Assembly (NCBI GenBank): GCA_003962985.1 | Contig: RXKA01000135.1 | Location: 1-46,608, forward strand | DNA length: 46,608 bases | Origin: Pseudomonadota bacterium | GTDB taxonomy: Bacteria > Pseudomonadota > Gammaproteobacteria > Burkholderiales > UBA11063 | Direction of reading: 5' to 3' | Shown: piece by piece, positions 36,576 to 46,608 of the stretch | How the letters are laid out: every line of letters starts with the position of its first letter | How positions within the stretch are numbered: the stretch's first letter is position 1 | The notes under the pieces: model-generated | Seen by the model: only the letters and a program-made list of their open reading frames with translations | What the model was told of the DNA's origin: nothing | Database searches by the model: none | Translations under genes and position numbers: made by a program

Positions 36576-38432
36576 TTAAATTGAAATTTGCTCATGCCCT
36601 TTAAGGTGACGGAAAAGCTTTAATGCGGCGGTGTCAGTTAATCCTGTTAGATAATCGTTAATTAATCTAATTTGTTCAATTTGCTCTGTTGTTGAGAGCG
36701 CGTTTACCCATGATGGATATTCTTTAGTTTTTAGCGCATTAATTAATTTTGCCAAAATGTATTTGGGTGGCATTATGGAGAGAACCATTTGTGATTTGAG
36801 TAGGTATAGATTATGTAGGGCAGCAATATGGATTTTTAATAGTTCACTAATAATTGTGTAGCCACCTAAACTGTTTTTTAATACCGCAAGATGATTATAA
36901 CCCGCAGAGATGGAATATTTCTTTAGATCTTGATTGGAGTTAGCAAATTCATCAGCAGAATTTTTAGTTTGCATGATTGCCTCATAAATGTCTAATAAAC
37001 CATTAATTTGTCCTTTGGCATTAAGAAGTTGATTTTGTTGGGTGTATACACCACGAATAATCGAATCATATTTTACTTTAAATGCGTACGCTGCGTTTAG
37101 GGTGAGTTGATGTATCGCATCAGAGCGTAACATACTTGCTAGATTGGCAAAATCTGGTGCTCTTTCATGCAATAATTTTGCAAAGTTACTACGTTTCTCT
37201 TCAATCGTATCACCAGTAACTTGTTTTGCTTTTGGCGCTTGCATATTTGGAATAATAATCTTGATCAAAGTATCACAGTATACTTGTTGTGAAATAAATC
37301 CAAGAGTTACGAAATCTTCAAAATCGAATAAACTATAACAAATATCATCTGCAGCCTCAACTAAATACACGAGTGGATGTCGTTGATAGTCAATGGTATT
37401 ATTAATTGGATTAAGGCCACATGATTGAGTGATTTGTTTAAATAATGGCTGTTCGCTATGATAAATATTAAATTTTTTATAGATACTCTTTTGCTGCTGA
37501 TTATAGATGCGTGGGTACTTGATACTCGCAGCAAGGGTTGCGTATGTTAGGTCAATATTTTGGTTAGTAGCAATTAGACGAATCGTTTGCGCGTTCCCTT
37601 CAATTTGGAATAAATCGGGATTATTAATCGCTAATTTTGCTAGGGTATCTTGATAAAGTGGATTTTGGATTAACTCAGCGTAGGTTTCTTTGAGTGCTTC
37701 TTCACCTTGGTGTCCAAACGGTGGGTTACCAATATCATGAATAAGACACGCTGCATGGACGATTTCAGAAATACTATGGACAAATATTTCACCAGCGGCT
37801 TCGTGACTACCACATTGATATTTATTTAAGATTGTATCGGTATCTGCAAGCGTTAGATGTGAATCCCAAATATTTCTTGCCACCATATTGGCGAGTTTTT
37901 TACCCACCATCGCCACCTCTATACTGTGTGTGAGGCGGTTATGAATATTATCACTGTCCGAGAGAGGTATGACTTGAGTTTTATTTTGCAGGCGTCTAAA
38001 ACTTTCCGACGAAATTATACGTAGAGAGTCATGTTCAAATGTATTTCGCAGATATTCTAAATTAACTACTTGTTTTTTCGATTTAGTTGGGTTAATTAGT
38101 TTAACCCATGACATTGGTTGTGGAATGAGTTGAATAATTTGTTGAAATATAGCGGTGATATTGTCTTGATAGTAGTTATTTTGATTTGCATCCCATGATA
38201 CTTCTATAGTGCCAGTTGTTACTTGAGTGATATTGATACCGTAGTTATTGGCAGTATTAATTAAAGAATTAATATTACATTTTATTGCAGGAAACTGAAA
38301 GTAATTATAACTAGTTACAGTATTTTTTTTAGATTGTTTTTCCTCGATGGTGATTTCTAATTGGTGTAGTGACGCAACAATTGTTGGATTGATATTAAAA
38401 TTTGGGTTAGTGCTGTAATTGCTATTAATCAT
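36576..38432 (-). CDS. dGTPase-like HD-domain triphosphohydrolase with N-terminal extension
   Basis: A 618-residue HD-superfamily protein of the dGTPase family, which splits dGTP to deoxyguanosine and tripolyphosphate. The core is clear: SFRRLQNKTQV at about 144-154, RLTHSIEV (His169), and ACLIHDIGNPPFGHQGEEAL with the HD pair His232-Asp233. The first 108 or so residues before VKLINPTKSKK have no counterpart in E. coli Dgt and are not recognised. The ATG at 38432 is chosen because a minus-strand TATAAT (38466-38471) would place transcription just upstream; a TTG at 38480 gives 16 more residues. Confidence 0.82.
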   Translation of the reverse strand: MINSNYSTNPNFNINPTIVASLHQLEITIEEKQSKKNTVTSYNYFQFPAIKCNINSLINTANNYGINITQVTTGTIEVSWDANQNNYYQDNITAIFQQIIQLIPQPMSWVKLINPTKSKKQVVNLEYLRNTFEHDSLRIISSESFRRLQNKTQVIPLSDSDNIHNRLTHSIEVAMVGKKLANMVARNIWDSHLTLADTDTILNKYQCGSHEAAGEIFVHSISEIVHAACLIHDIGNPPFGHQGEEALKETYAELIQNPLYQDTLAKLAINNPDLFQIEGNAQTIRLIATNQNIDLTYATLAASIKYPRIYNQQQKSIYKKFNIYHSEQPLFKQITQSCGLNPINNTIDYQRHPLVYLVEAADDICYSLFDFEDFVTLGFISQQVYCDTLIKIIIPNMQAPKAKQVTGDTIEEKRSNFAKLLHERAPDFANLASMLRSDAIHQLTLNAAYAFKVKYDSIIRGVYTQQNQLLNAKGQINGLLDIYEAIMQTKNSADEFANSNQDLKKYSISAGYNHLAVLKNSLGGYTIISELLKIHIAALHNLYLLKSQMVLSIMPPKYILAKLINALKTKEYPSWVNALSTTEQIEQIRLINDYLTGLTDTAALKLFRHLKGHEQISI

Positions 38433-38490
38433 TGGTAATCTATCATTTATAGTTAAAGATAGTTGATTATAGCTGACCAATGATGTTAGT

Positions 38491-38513
38491 ACATCAAGGT
38501 ATTGCCTTGATGT
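38491..38513. promoter_or_regulatory. Inverted repeat between the PAS regulator and dGTPase genes
   Basis: ACATCAAGG-TATTG-CCTTGATGT is a perfect 9+9 inverted repeat with a 5-base spacer. It may end the PAS-HTH transcript (no strong T-run on that strand) or be an operator. It shares the 11-mer AATACCTTGAT (minus strand) with the regulator's upstream region (39283-39293). Confidence 0.5.
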
Positions 38514-38514
38514 T

Positions 38515-39189
38515 TTACCATGAGCGCAACAGAGAACAAACTAATGCTAAATTATTGGTTTTTTGACCTAAGCGATTAATATGTGTTTCTACGGTAGCTA
38601 ACGCAATTTTTAAATAATTAGCAACCTCTTTATTTTGAATGAGAATCGCTTTAGCAATCAGAGTCTTGATTTCTGCATCTGTAGGTAATTCAATAAACAT
38701 TCCAAATACATTGACATGTTCAAGAAACTTGCGTCTGGCAGTAGCTTTGTCTTTGTAGAATTTACAGTAATAAGTATATAACTCTTCTAATTTTAAGGTA
38801 TGGGTTAGATCTTGTCCAATACTCAGGATAGCAATAATGTTTTTTTTCTGTCCCATCACTGGAATTCTGCTCATATGGTGAGCCCAAATTTGTCCTTGTG
38901 CATTTAACCACACTCTTTTGGGATGAATAAAAGGTTTACCTGTCGCAATTACTTCTTCATCATATTTGGCGATTTGACATGCGTTATCAAGCCACATTTG
39001 ATTCATAACATTATTTAGATCCCAGACAGTTGAACCAATAATTTCTTCAGGTTTGTTTAAGTTATAGACTGAGACATGTTTATGATTGGCATCAAGATAC
39101 TTACCACTTTTAGCATCTTTAAGTAATGTATGGTCATTTAGCGTATGAACTAGTAATTCTACTAAACTGCGATCAATTGATTTATCCAT
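38515..39189 (-). CDS. PAS-domain LuxR-type HTH regulator (beside PhyH-ThDP operon)
   Basis: A 224-residue probable transcription factor of the same family as 8839-9537. Residues about 8-130 form a PAS_4-like sensor (LLKDAKSGKYLDANH, then GSTVWDLNNVMNQMW, then HHMSRIPVMGQ, then ILSIGQDLT). The C-terminal 60 residues are a LuxR-type HTH (NKEVANYLKIALATVETHINRLGQKT). There is no signal peptide or membrane span. It is divergent from a dioxygenase-ThDP enzyme operon that it may control. Two palindromes lie between them (39239-39252, 39279-39298). Confidence 0.75.
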   Translation of the reverse strand: MDKSIDRSLVELLVHTLNDHTLLKDAKSGKYLDANHKHVSVYNLNKPEEIIGSTVWDLNNVMNQMWLDNACQIAKYDEEVIATGKPFIHPKRVWLNAQGQIWAHHMSRIPVMGQKKNIIAILSIGQDLTHTLKLEELYTYYCKFYKDKATARRKFLEHVNVFGMFIELPTDAEIKTLIAKAILIQNKEVANYLKIALATVETHINRLGQKTNNLALVCSLLRSW

Positions 39190-39238
39190 AATTTGTTACA
39201 TAATTATAAAAAATAGTTTAAGTTATATTATACCTCAT

Positions 39239-39252
39239 CAGCTATATAGCTG
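39239..39252. promoter_or_regulatory. Perfect 14-base palindrome in the divergent region
   Basis: CAGCTATATAGCTG lies 50 bases before the regulator start and 100 bases before the dioxygenase start, a typical operator position. Confidence 0.45.
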
Positions 39253-39278
39253 TTTTAAAATTTGTAATCTTGTCAAGC

Positions 39279-39298
39279 ATGTAATACCTTGATTACAT
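39279..39298. promoter_or_regulatory. Inverted repeat upstream of the dioxygenase operon
   Basis: ATGTAAT-ACCTTG-ATTACAT is a perfect 7+7 inverted repeat with a 6-base spacer, 54 bases before the GTG start at 39352. It contains the 11-mer also found at 38493-38503. Confidence 0.5.
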
Positions 39299-39351
39299 TT
39301 TTGGCGGTTTTTTTTACAATAACGACTGTTAATATTTTAAAAGGTATCAGA

Positions 39352-40149
39352 GTGAAAAACTATCAAGAACAATTATTTACTAACGGATTTTGCGTCATTG
39401 ATAATGTTATCCCATTGTCAGAAGTGATACAACTACGTCAAAAGTACTTGTCTCAATTTACGACAGACAAATTTACTTTTACGGCACAAGAGGTCTTGGA
39501 ACATCCTGATCTTGCAGGCATTTTATTTTCTCAGATTGTGATTCAGACCATTAGTCAAATTATTGGAAGTTATTATTGCATGTATCCTGATTTTTCTTTT
39601 CGACGTGGATTATATATTCCATGGCATAGTGATGTACCGTATTTAACGCCACAAGATACTGCTCCAGACCATAGTGGTCATATGTTCCAAGTATCCCTCT
39701 ATTTGCAAGATAATACTGCGGAGAGTGGGGGCGGGTTAGATGCTATAGTCGGTAGCCATCATTGCCAAGAATTAGACCATACTAATTTGGATTTAGCAAT
39801 GTTGGATGGTTATCAATCGCAGAGAATGCCATCAACCGCTGGTAGTTTGACGATTTGGGATAGTCGTCTAATTCATAAGAGTAGCGAACCAACGGATACA
39901 AATGTTAATCCCGAAATAAAATTAGCATTGCAATGGACAGTGTCGCGCGATGAGCAGTTTTCTGAGCAGTATTTACAGTTTTTACAAGATAGGATTGATG
40001 CAAAGTTGAAAAATTCAGTTTATGACCAAAATCCTCGTGAGATGAGAAATTTACTGGCGATGTCAGAATTGCGTTATCCAGATTCTTTTTCTAGTGAGCA
40101 ACTAATGATAATAAAAAATCATAAATTAAAATTCAAATTATTTCAATAA
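39352..40149 (+). CDS. Phytanoyl-CoA dioxygenase (PhyH)-like Fe(II)/2-oxoglutarate oxygenase
   Basis: A 265-residue non-haem iron oxygenase of the PhyH group. The metal triad is visible: His92-x-Asp94 (PWHSDVPY) and distal His175 (DSRLIHKSSEP). SLYLQDNTAESGGGLDAIVGSH is the typical core strand before the distal His, and IKLALQWTVSRDE carries a candidate 2-oxoglutarate ligand. Substrates in this family range from phytanoyl-CoA to ectoine and natural-product intermediates. The start is a GTG with AAAAGG seven bases before it; an upstream TTG in frame has no ribosome site. It lies 28 bases before the ThDP gene, so the two form an operon. Confidence 0.85.
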   Translation: MKNYQEQLFTNGFCVIDNVIPLSEVIQLRQKYLSQFTTDKFTFTAQEVLEHPDLAGILFSQIVIQTISQIIGSYYCMYPDFSFRRGLYIPWHSDVPYLTPQDTAPDHSGHMFQVSLYLQDNTAESGGGLDAIVGSHHCQELDHTNLDLAMLDGYQSQRMPSTAGSLTIWDSRLIHKSSEPTDTNVNPEIKLALQWTVSRDEQFSEQYLQFLQDRIDAKLKNSVYDQNPREMRNLLAMSELRYPDSFSSEQLMIIKNHKLKFKLFQ

Positions 40150-40177
40150 AATTAAAAATAACATTAGGGGCTATAAA

Positions 40178-41854
40178 ATGACATTTGCAGAACAACTACT
40201 ATTACAACTATCGGGTGATGTTCAACATATTTTTTCTGTTCCAGGGCGGACGGTTTTTCCATTTTTAAAGAACTCTCGCCAGTTTGCGATAAATGATATT
40301 ATTTGTGCCAGCGAAACTGGTGCGGGCTTTATGGCAGAGGGGTATGCTAAAGCAAGCAATAAATATGGGGTGGCAATTACGGTAGCAGGACCTGGATTTA
40401 GTAACGTTTTTCCATCGATTACCAATGCTTACTATGACAATACAAAGGTCTTATTTATTATTGGGACAGGTGAAACCTATCATAGTGGTAAGAATTTATT
40501 TCAGGATAACAGTTTGGTGCAGCTAAATAGCCATAACTTATCTGCATCGTTAACATCTTATTCATGTATGATAAATTCATTGGATTATGCGAACCATTAT
40601 GCCAATATGATGTTTAACCTAAAGCATAAATCATTGCCTGTTCTAATGAATGTACCATTGGATGTACAAAATATGCCAATTGATTATGAATTACCTACTA
40701 TTAAATCAATCAATGATAATAGTTTTAATCGTGATGCATTTGTTCAATTGAAATCTATTTTACAGCAACATAACGTTCTAATCGTAACGGGGAATCGTGC
40801 AGTTAGTGCCAAGAGAGTAATTAATCAATTAGTAACTAAATACTTTTTATTATCCGCATCTACCTTATGTGCCAAGGGAACTATTGATGAGCTACTCCCT
40901 AATTATCTGGGTATCTTTGGCTTTGGGATGTCACCACGCGTATTTGAATTAATGATGAGTGAGCATCAGCCTGAATACATTATCACTATTGGTATGGATA
41001 TAAATGAGCGCAATACTTATCAATGGAGTCAATTTGAACAAAATATTATTCATCTTGATGAAGCCTTACACCAAAATAGTCGTGATTATTACCTTGTAAA
41101 TAACGGTTATATTGGTAATCTGGAGTTGCTGTTTAATGAGTTACTCCATGATCATGAATTAGAACAAAGTCTTTTGGGGTCTATTTTGTTAAGGAGAAGT
41201 TATGTTAACCAACTTAAAGAATCACAAATCATAACTACTTGTCATGAAGATGATGATTTATATGTGGATGATGTGCTTGCCAATATTAATAAAATTTATG
41301 CCGATAATACCAATTATGTGACTGATTCAGGTTTACATCGCTTATATTGTGCGCAGATTCTTCGCCTTGCACATGGATCTAATTATTATAGTTCGGTTAA
41401 TAATGGGCATATGGGATGGGCGATTGCTGCAAGTATTGGTGTGAAATTAGCTGATAAACAGCGGAATTGTATCTGTATTACTGGCGATGGTTGTATGTTG
41501 ATGACTGGTATGGAGATTCAGACTGCTGCCAAATATCAAGTTAAGGTACTATTTATCGTTATTAATAATGGTGCTCATGGCGCAATTAAAAATGCTAATC
41601 GTCAATACCCACAGCTGGGTTTGGTGGATCACCAATATGATATACCTAGTCATGATTGGGGGTTATTTGCCAATTCTTTAGGTGTTCCGTCACTGAAGAT
41701 TAAAACAACTAGTCAGTTATTAGCAGCTCTTGAAATGTTTCGTTATAGTAATGAACCTCTGCTGTTAGATGTCCATTGTGATTATGATAGTAAAGTCAAT
41801 ATTAATCGCTATTATGAAATGTTTGTGCAGAGTCGTAAGCAGTTAGCCGCATAG
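40178..41854 (+). CDS. Thiamine-diphosphate-dependent enzyme, acetolactate synthase-like
   Basis: A 558-residue ThDP enzyme with the N-terminal Pyr domain, central domain and C-terminal PP domain of the acetolactate synthase/benzoylformate decarboxylase/2-hydroxyacyl-CoA lyase superfamily. The catalytic Glu46 is in ICASETGAGFMAEGYA. The ThDP-Mg motif starts at GDG (436) and ends at INN (about 462-464). The central domain (about 185-330) lacks an obvious FAD signature, so it is probably not a true acetolactate synthase. It follows the PhyH-like gene by 28 bases; the pair could hydroxylate a substrate and then cleave or decarboxylate it. The exact reaction is unknown. Confidence 0.82.
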   Translation: MTFAEQLLLQLSGDVQHIFSVPGRTVFPFLKNSRQFAINDIICASETGAGFMAEGYAKASNKYGVAITVAGPGFSNVFPSITNAYYDNTKVLFIIGTGETYHSGKNLFQDNSLVQLNSHNLSASLTSYSCMINSLDYANHYANMMFNLKHKSLPVLMNVPLDVQNMPIDYELPTIKSINDNSFNRDAFVQLKSILQQHNVLIVTGNRAVSAKRVINQLVTKYFLLSASTLCAKGTIDELLPNYLGIFGFGMSPRVFELMMSEHQPEYIITIGMDINERNTYQWSQFEQNIIHLDEALHQNSRDYYLVNNGYIGNLELLFNELLHDHELEQSLLGSILLRRSYVNQLKESQIITTCHEDDDLYVDDVLANINKIYADNTNYVTDSGLHRLYCAQILRLAHGSNYYSSVNNGHMGWAIAASIGVKLADKQRNCICITGDGCMLMTGMEIQTAAKYQVKVLFIVINNGAHGAIKNANRQYPQLGLVDHQYDIPSHDWGLFANSLGVPSLKIKTTSQLLAALEMFRYSNEPLLLDVHCDYDSKVNINRYYEMFVQSRKQLAA

Positions 41855-41864
41855 TAAATATTAA

Positions 41865-41887
41865 GGTATGTTGATTTAAGACATACC
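41865..41887. terminator. Weak hairpin between convergent ThDP and ETF-QO genes
   Basis: A 7-bp stem (GGTATGT with ACATACC) and 9-base loop lie in the 40-base gap between two convergent genes. Confidence 0.4.
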
Positions 41888-41894
41888 CTAATGT

Positions 41895-44632
<2,738 letters not shown>

Positions 44633-44802
44633 TTATCATGTGATAATATTGATTAAATTGTTCTTGTGTCGTCTTTAGGAGACCAATTAAAGTCAGGATT
44701 TTACCATACATCTTGTCTAAGATTCTGATTTCACTAATTTGATGTGCGTGATTGGCAAATGAAAAAGAGAATATTATTAATCTAAATAAGTTTGGTCTTG
44801 AT

Positions 44803-44838
44803 ATAAAAAAACCCTGCGAACATATAATTGCAGGGTTT
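44803..44838 (-). terminator. Intrinsic terminator after rpmA
   Basis: On the minus strand a 9-bp stem (AAACCCTGC with GCAGGGTTT, 44838-44830 with 44817-44809) is followed by seven T. It separates rplU-rpmA from obgE. Confidence 0.92.
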
Positions 44839-44865
44839 ATAATTCTATGCGTAAGATAGAGATGC

Positions 44866-45126
44866 TTATTCAGCAGCTTCAATACTCACGATGCGACGGT
44901 TAAATTTACCACCAACTGAGAATTTTACTACGCCATCTTCTTTAGCAAATAAAGTATGATCTTTACCCATACCTACATTTACACCAGCGTGGAATTGAGT
45001 ACCACGTTGACGTACGATAATGCTACCAGCAGAAATTAATTGACCACCGTAAGCTTTAACACCTAACATTTTAGGATTAGAATCGCGTCCGTTTTTTGAA
45101 CTACCACCGGCTTTTTTCGTTGCCAT
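44866..45126 (-). CDS. rpmA: 50S ribosomal protein L27
   Basis: An 86-residue bL27, near the peptidyl-transferase centre. The N-terminus ([20 protein letters not shown]) is of the non-cleaved type. [21 protein letters not shown], then [17 protein letters not shown], reads very close to Neisseria-type L27. It lies 14 bases after rplU in the same operon. Confidence 0.98.
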   Translation of the reverse strand: MATKKAGGSSKNGRDSNPKMLGVKAYGGQLISAGSIIVRQRGTQFHAGVNVGMGKDHTLFAKEDGVVKFSVGGKFNRRIVSIEAAE

Positions 45127-45140
45127 ATTCGTTGCCCCTC

Positions 45141-45452
45141 TTAGTTATTGATTGAGTCAATCGCTATTTCAGTATAGTACTGACGATGACCTTGATGTTT
45201 TTGATAATGTTTACGACGTTGCATTTTGAAAATGCGTACTTTTTTATGACGACCTTGATTTACAACTGTCGCTTCAACTGTTGCACCAGCAACTAGTGGA
45301 GTACCAATAACTACGTTTTCACCGTTAGCAACCATAAGTACTTCTGATAAAGTAACTTTGCTTCCGATTTCTGCAGGTATCAGTTCTACTTTTAATTTTT
45401 CGCCAACGGTAACTTTGTGTTGCTTACCGCCAGTTTTTATGACCGCATACAT
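45141..45452 (-). CDS. rplU: 50S ribosomal protein L21
   Basis: A 103-residue bL21, which binds 23S r[17 protein letters not shown] at the start and [20 protein letters not shown] near the end are diagnostic. It is first of rplU-rpmA. A good promoter lies upstream (45503-45531), and the Shine-Dalgarno sequence is TAGGAG. Confidence 0.98.
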   Translation of the reverse strand: MYAVIKTGGKQHKVTVGEKLKVELIPAEIGSKVTLSEVLMVANGENVVIGTPLVAGATVEATVVNQGRHKKVRIFKMQRRKHYQKHQGHRQYYTEIAIDSINN

Positions 45453-45502
45453 CGATATAAACTCCTAAAGTTTAGTTATGTTTTTAAATAAATGAGGGCA
45501 TC

Positions 45503-45531
45503 ATTCTAACATGTTATTGTTAAAAATGCAA
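45503..45531 (-). promoter_or_regulatory. Promoter of rplU-rpmA
   Basis: On the minus strand TTGCAT (45526-45531) and TAGAAT (45503-45508) are 17 bases apart, placing the transcription start about 45 bases before rplU. Confidence 0.7.
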
Positions 45532-45587
45532 TTGATTTGTTATGTATTTAGCTGTTTATGTTAGTGTTTATTGGGTTTACCACCTAA

Positions 45588-46064
45588 TTACACTAGGCGA
45601 ACATCAATAATTTCATATTCTTTTGTACCACTTGGGACTTTTACTTCAACCACATCGCCACTATGTTTGCCAATTAGGCTTCTAGCAACTGGCGTGTTAA
45701 CAGATATTTTGCCTTGTCTTACATCTGCTTCATCATCACCAACTATTTGGTAACTGATTTCTTCTTCGCTCTCTAAATCGAGTAAATCGATAGTAGCACC
45801 AAATACAACTCGTCCATCATTTGCTAATGTATGTATTTCAATGACTTGTGCTTGTGCTAGTTTGGATTCAATTTCAGCAATTCTACCTTCAATAAATGCT
45901 TGGCGCTCTTTGGCTGCATCATACTCGGCATTTTCAGAAATGTCACCATGCGCTCGGGCTTCTGCTATGGCTTGAATAACGTTACTACGCTCTGGACCTT
46001 TTAGTCTCGCTAGTTCTTCTTCAAGAAGCTTGGCACCATTTTTAGTCATTGGGAATTTTTGCAT
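45588..46064 (-). CDS. greA: Transcription elongation factor GreA
   Basis: A 158-residue GreA, which rescues backtracked RNA polymerase by stimulating cleavage in the active site. The N-terminal coiled coil has the catalytic acidic tip GDISENAEYDAAKE at about 41-54. The C-terminal FKBP-like domain follows, with NTPVARSLIGKHSGDVVEV. Length equals E. coli GreA. It lies between the rplU promoter and an upstream terminator. Confidence 0.97.
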   Translation of the reverse strand: MQKFPMTKNGAKLLEEELARLKGPERSNVIQAIAEARAHGDISENAEYDAAKERQAFIEGRIAEIESKLAQAQVIEIHTLANDGRVVFGATIDLLDLESEEEISYQIVGDDEADVRQGKISVNTPVARSLIGKHSGDVVEVKVPSGTKEYEIIDVRLV

Positions 46065-46102
46065 TATGATTTATACCTCAAGTTATTTTATTACACAAAC
46101 GA

Positions 46103-46128
46103 AAAACCGAGAGCAAGCTCTCGGTTTT
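46103..46128 (-). terminator. Intrinsic terminator after the Asr-like gene
   Basis: A perfect 12-bp inverted repeat (46103-46114 with 46117-46128) centred on CAAG, followed on the minus strand by five T. It ends the exported-peptide transcript before greA. Confidence 0.9.
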
Positions 46129-46162
46129 AATCGCTATCACACGCCCGTTAGGACGTCCAGAA

Positions 46163-46369
46163 TTATTTAGAAGCTTCTGGTTTTTCAGCTTTTTCAGCTT
46201 TAGCGTGAGCTGGTTTAGAAGCAGCTTTTTTGTGTGATTTTTTGCTAGATTTTTTGTGTGCTTTAGAAGTAGCAGGTTTTTCAGCTTTAGCAGCAGGAGC
46301 AGAAGCTTCAGCAGCGAAAGCAGAAGTAGCGAAAGCACCAGCGATCAATACAGCTAATAATTTTTTCAT
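46163..46369 (-). CDS. Small exported Lys/Ala-rich peptide (acid-shock Asr-like)
   Basis: A 68-residue protein with a Sec signal peptide (MKKLLAVLIAGAFATSAFA). The mature part of about 49 residues is nearly all Ala, Lys, Ser, Glu, Pro and His, with internal repeats (SKAHKKSSKKSHKK, then AKAEKAEKPEASK). It resembles E. coli acid-shock protein Asr in export and composition, but low complexity makes homology uncertain. A good ribosome site (AAGGA) and its own terminator show that it is expressed. A frame on the same strand shifted by one or two bases is Leu-rich but lacks these signals. Confidence 0.75.
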   Translation of the reverse strand: MKKLLAVLIAGAFATSAFAAEASAPAAKAEKPATSKAHKKSSKKSHKKAASKPAHAKAEKAEKPEASK

Positions 46370-46529
46370 AAGAATTCCTTAAAATTAAATTTTAAATTTA
46401 GATTAATAATTTATATATAAATTATCGGAAAAATATTTTCATCGATAATCAATCTACCGTTATTTTACTGGATAGTAATGTTGCAGTGCAACTTTTTTTA
46501 GAAATACTCTTATAAAAATTACCTGAGTC

Positions 46530-46577
46530 CTCACTTTTTTATTTTTGCTGAAAGTGAGAATAATAGATCTTTAACAA
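46530..46577 (+). promoter_or_regulatory. Hairpin and boxA-like sequence at the right edge
   Basis: A stem CTCACTTT / AAAGTGAG (46530-46537 with 46551-46558) is followed at about 46567-46577 by GATCTTTAACA, close to the rRNA antitermination boxA (TGCTCTTTAACA). The 239 bases from 46370 to the end hold no protein gene. This may be the leader of a 16S rRNA gene that starts outside the window (inference). Confidence 0.35.
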
Positions 46578-46608
46578 ATAAGTAATTAAAAAATAAAAAA
46601 GGCATAAG

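Noticed and set aside
40178..41854. Acetolactate synthase large subunit (ilvB/ilvG) for branched-chain synthesis
   Set aside because: There is no small regulatory subunit or other ilv gene nearby, the FAD region is not obvious, and it is paired with a PhyH oxygenase.
46078..46338. Leu/Lys-rich 86-codon frame over the Asr-like gene
   Set aside because: It is a shifted reading of the low-complexity Lys/Ala repeats. The signal peptide, ribosome site and terminator position all support the 68-residue frame.

Overview
The window is about 46.6 kb of AT-rich bacterial chromosome with dense, mostly housekeeping gene content. Ribosomal proteins L21 and L27, the rplU-rpmA-obgE order, a long SMC instead of MukBEF, the smc-yqgE-ruvX order, MidA and the DUF455 ferritin-like protein all point to a low-GC betaproteobacterium. 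L27 and L21 read most like Neisseriales. A freshwater Aquella-type Neisseriales is a reasonable guess, but this is inference without any search. No phage, plasmid, CRISPR array or intact insertion sequence is visible.

Layout, left to right. 1-3852: the 3' half of rpoC, then trxA and rho, each closed by a clear intrinsic terminator. 3853-4376: a gene-free stretch that may hold a decayed transposase. 4377-6041: a secreted type B carboxylesterase. 6360-8693 (minus): a short-Q-loop, cyanide-insensitive-type cytochrome bd oxidase (cydA, cydB), divergent from a PAS-HTH regulator. 9600-11851: dapD, a DUF4156 lipoprotein, a YaiI-type protein and a BON-domain lipoprotein. 12029-15109: an alpha/beta hydrolase, a small membrane protein with a TDT/SLAC1-type transporter, and a second, divergent, sensor-HTH regulator. 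15250-19492: a compact five-gene operon (folate cyclo-ligase, WbpE-like sugar aminotransferase, PAP2 phosphatase, PLD-like nuclease, MidA). 19708-21213: a POT peptide transporter. 21281-23885 (minus): ferritin-like protein, a secreted unknown and a periplasmic broad-spectrum racemase. 24054-28487: smc, yqgE, ruvX. 28624-29730: an Old Yellow Enzyme relative.

29864-34042 is an envelope cluster: a large surface lipoprotein with Gly-Pro-Leu repeats, an exported relative of NucA/Serratia nuclease that has lost its catalytic residues, and an outer-membrane porin. 34085-38432 (minus) carries gtrA, mnmG and a dGTPase with an unusual N-terminal extension. 38515-41854 holds a third PAS-HTH regulator, divergent from a two-gene operon of a phytanoyl-CoA-dioxygenase-like protein and a thiamine-diphosphate enzyme. 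The right end (minus) has ETF-ubiquinone oxidoreductase, obgE, rpmA, rplU, greA and an Asr-like exported basic peptide. The last bases contain a boxA-like sequence, so an rRNA operon may start just outside the window.

The strongest leads are the repeated pattern of a PAS/sensor-HTH gene placed divergently from a metabolic or transport operon (three times in 31 kb); the PhyH plus ThDP-enzyme pair, whose combination of chemistries recalls 2-hydroxylation followed by C-C cleavage in alpha-oxidation; the apparently dead secreted nuclease; and the GPLG-repeat surface lipoprotein.
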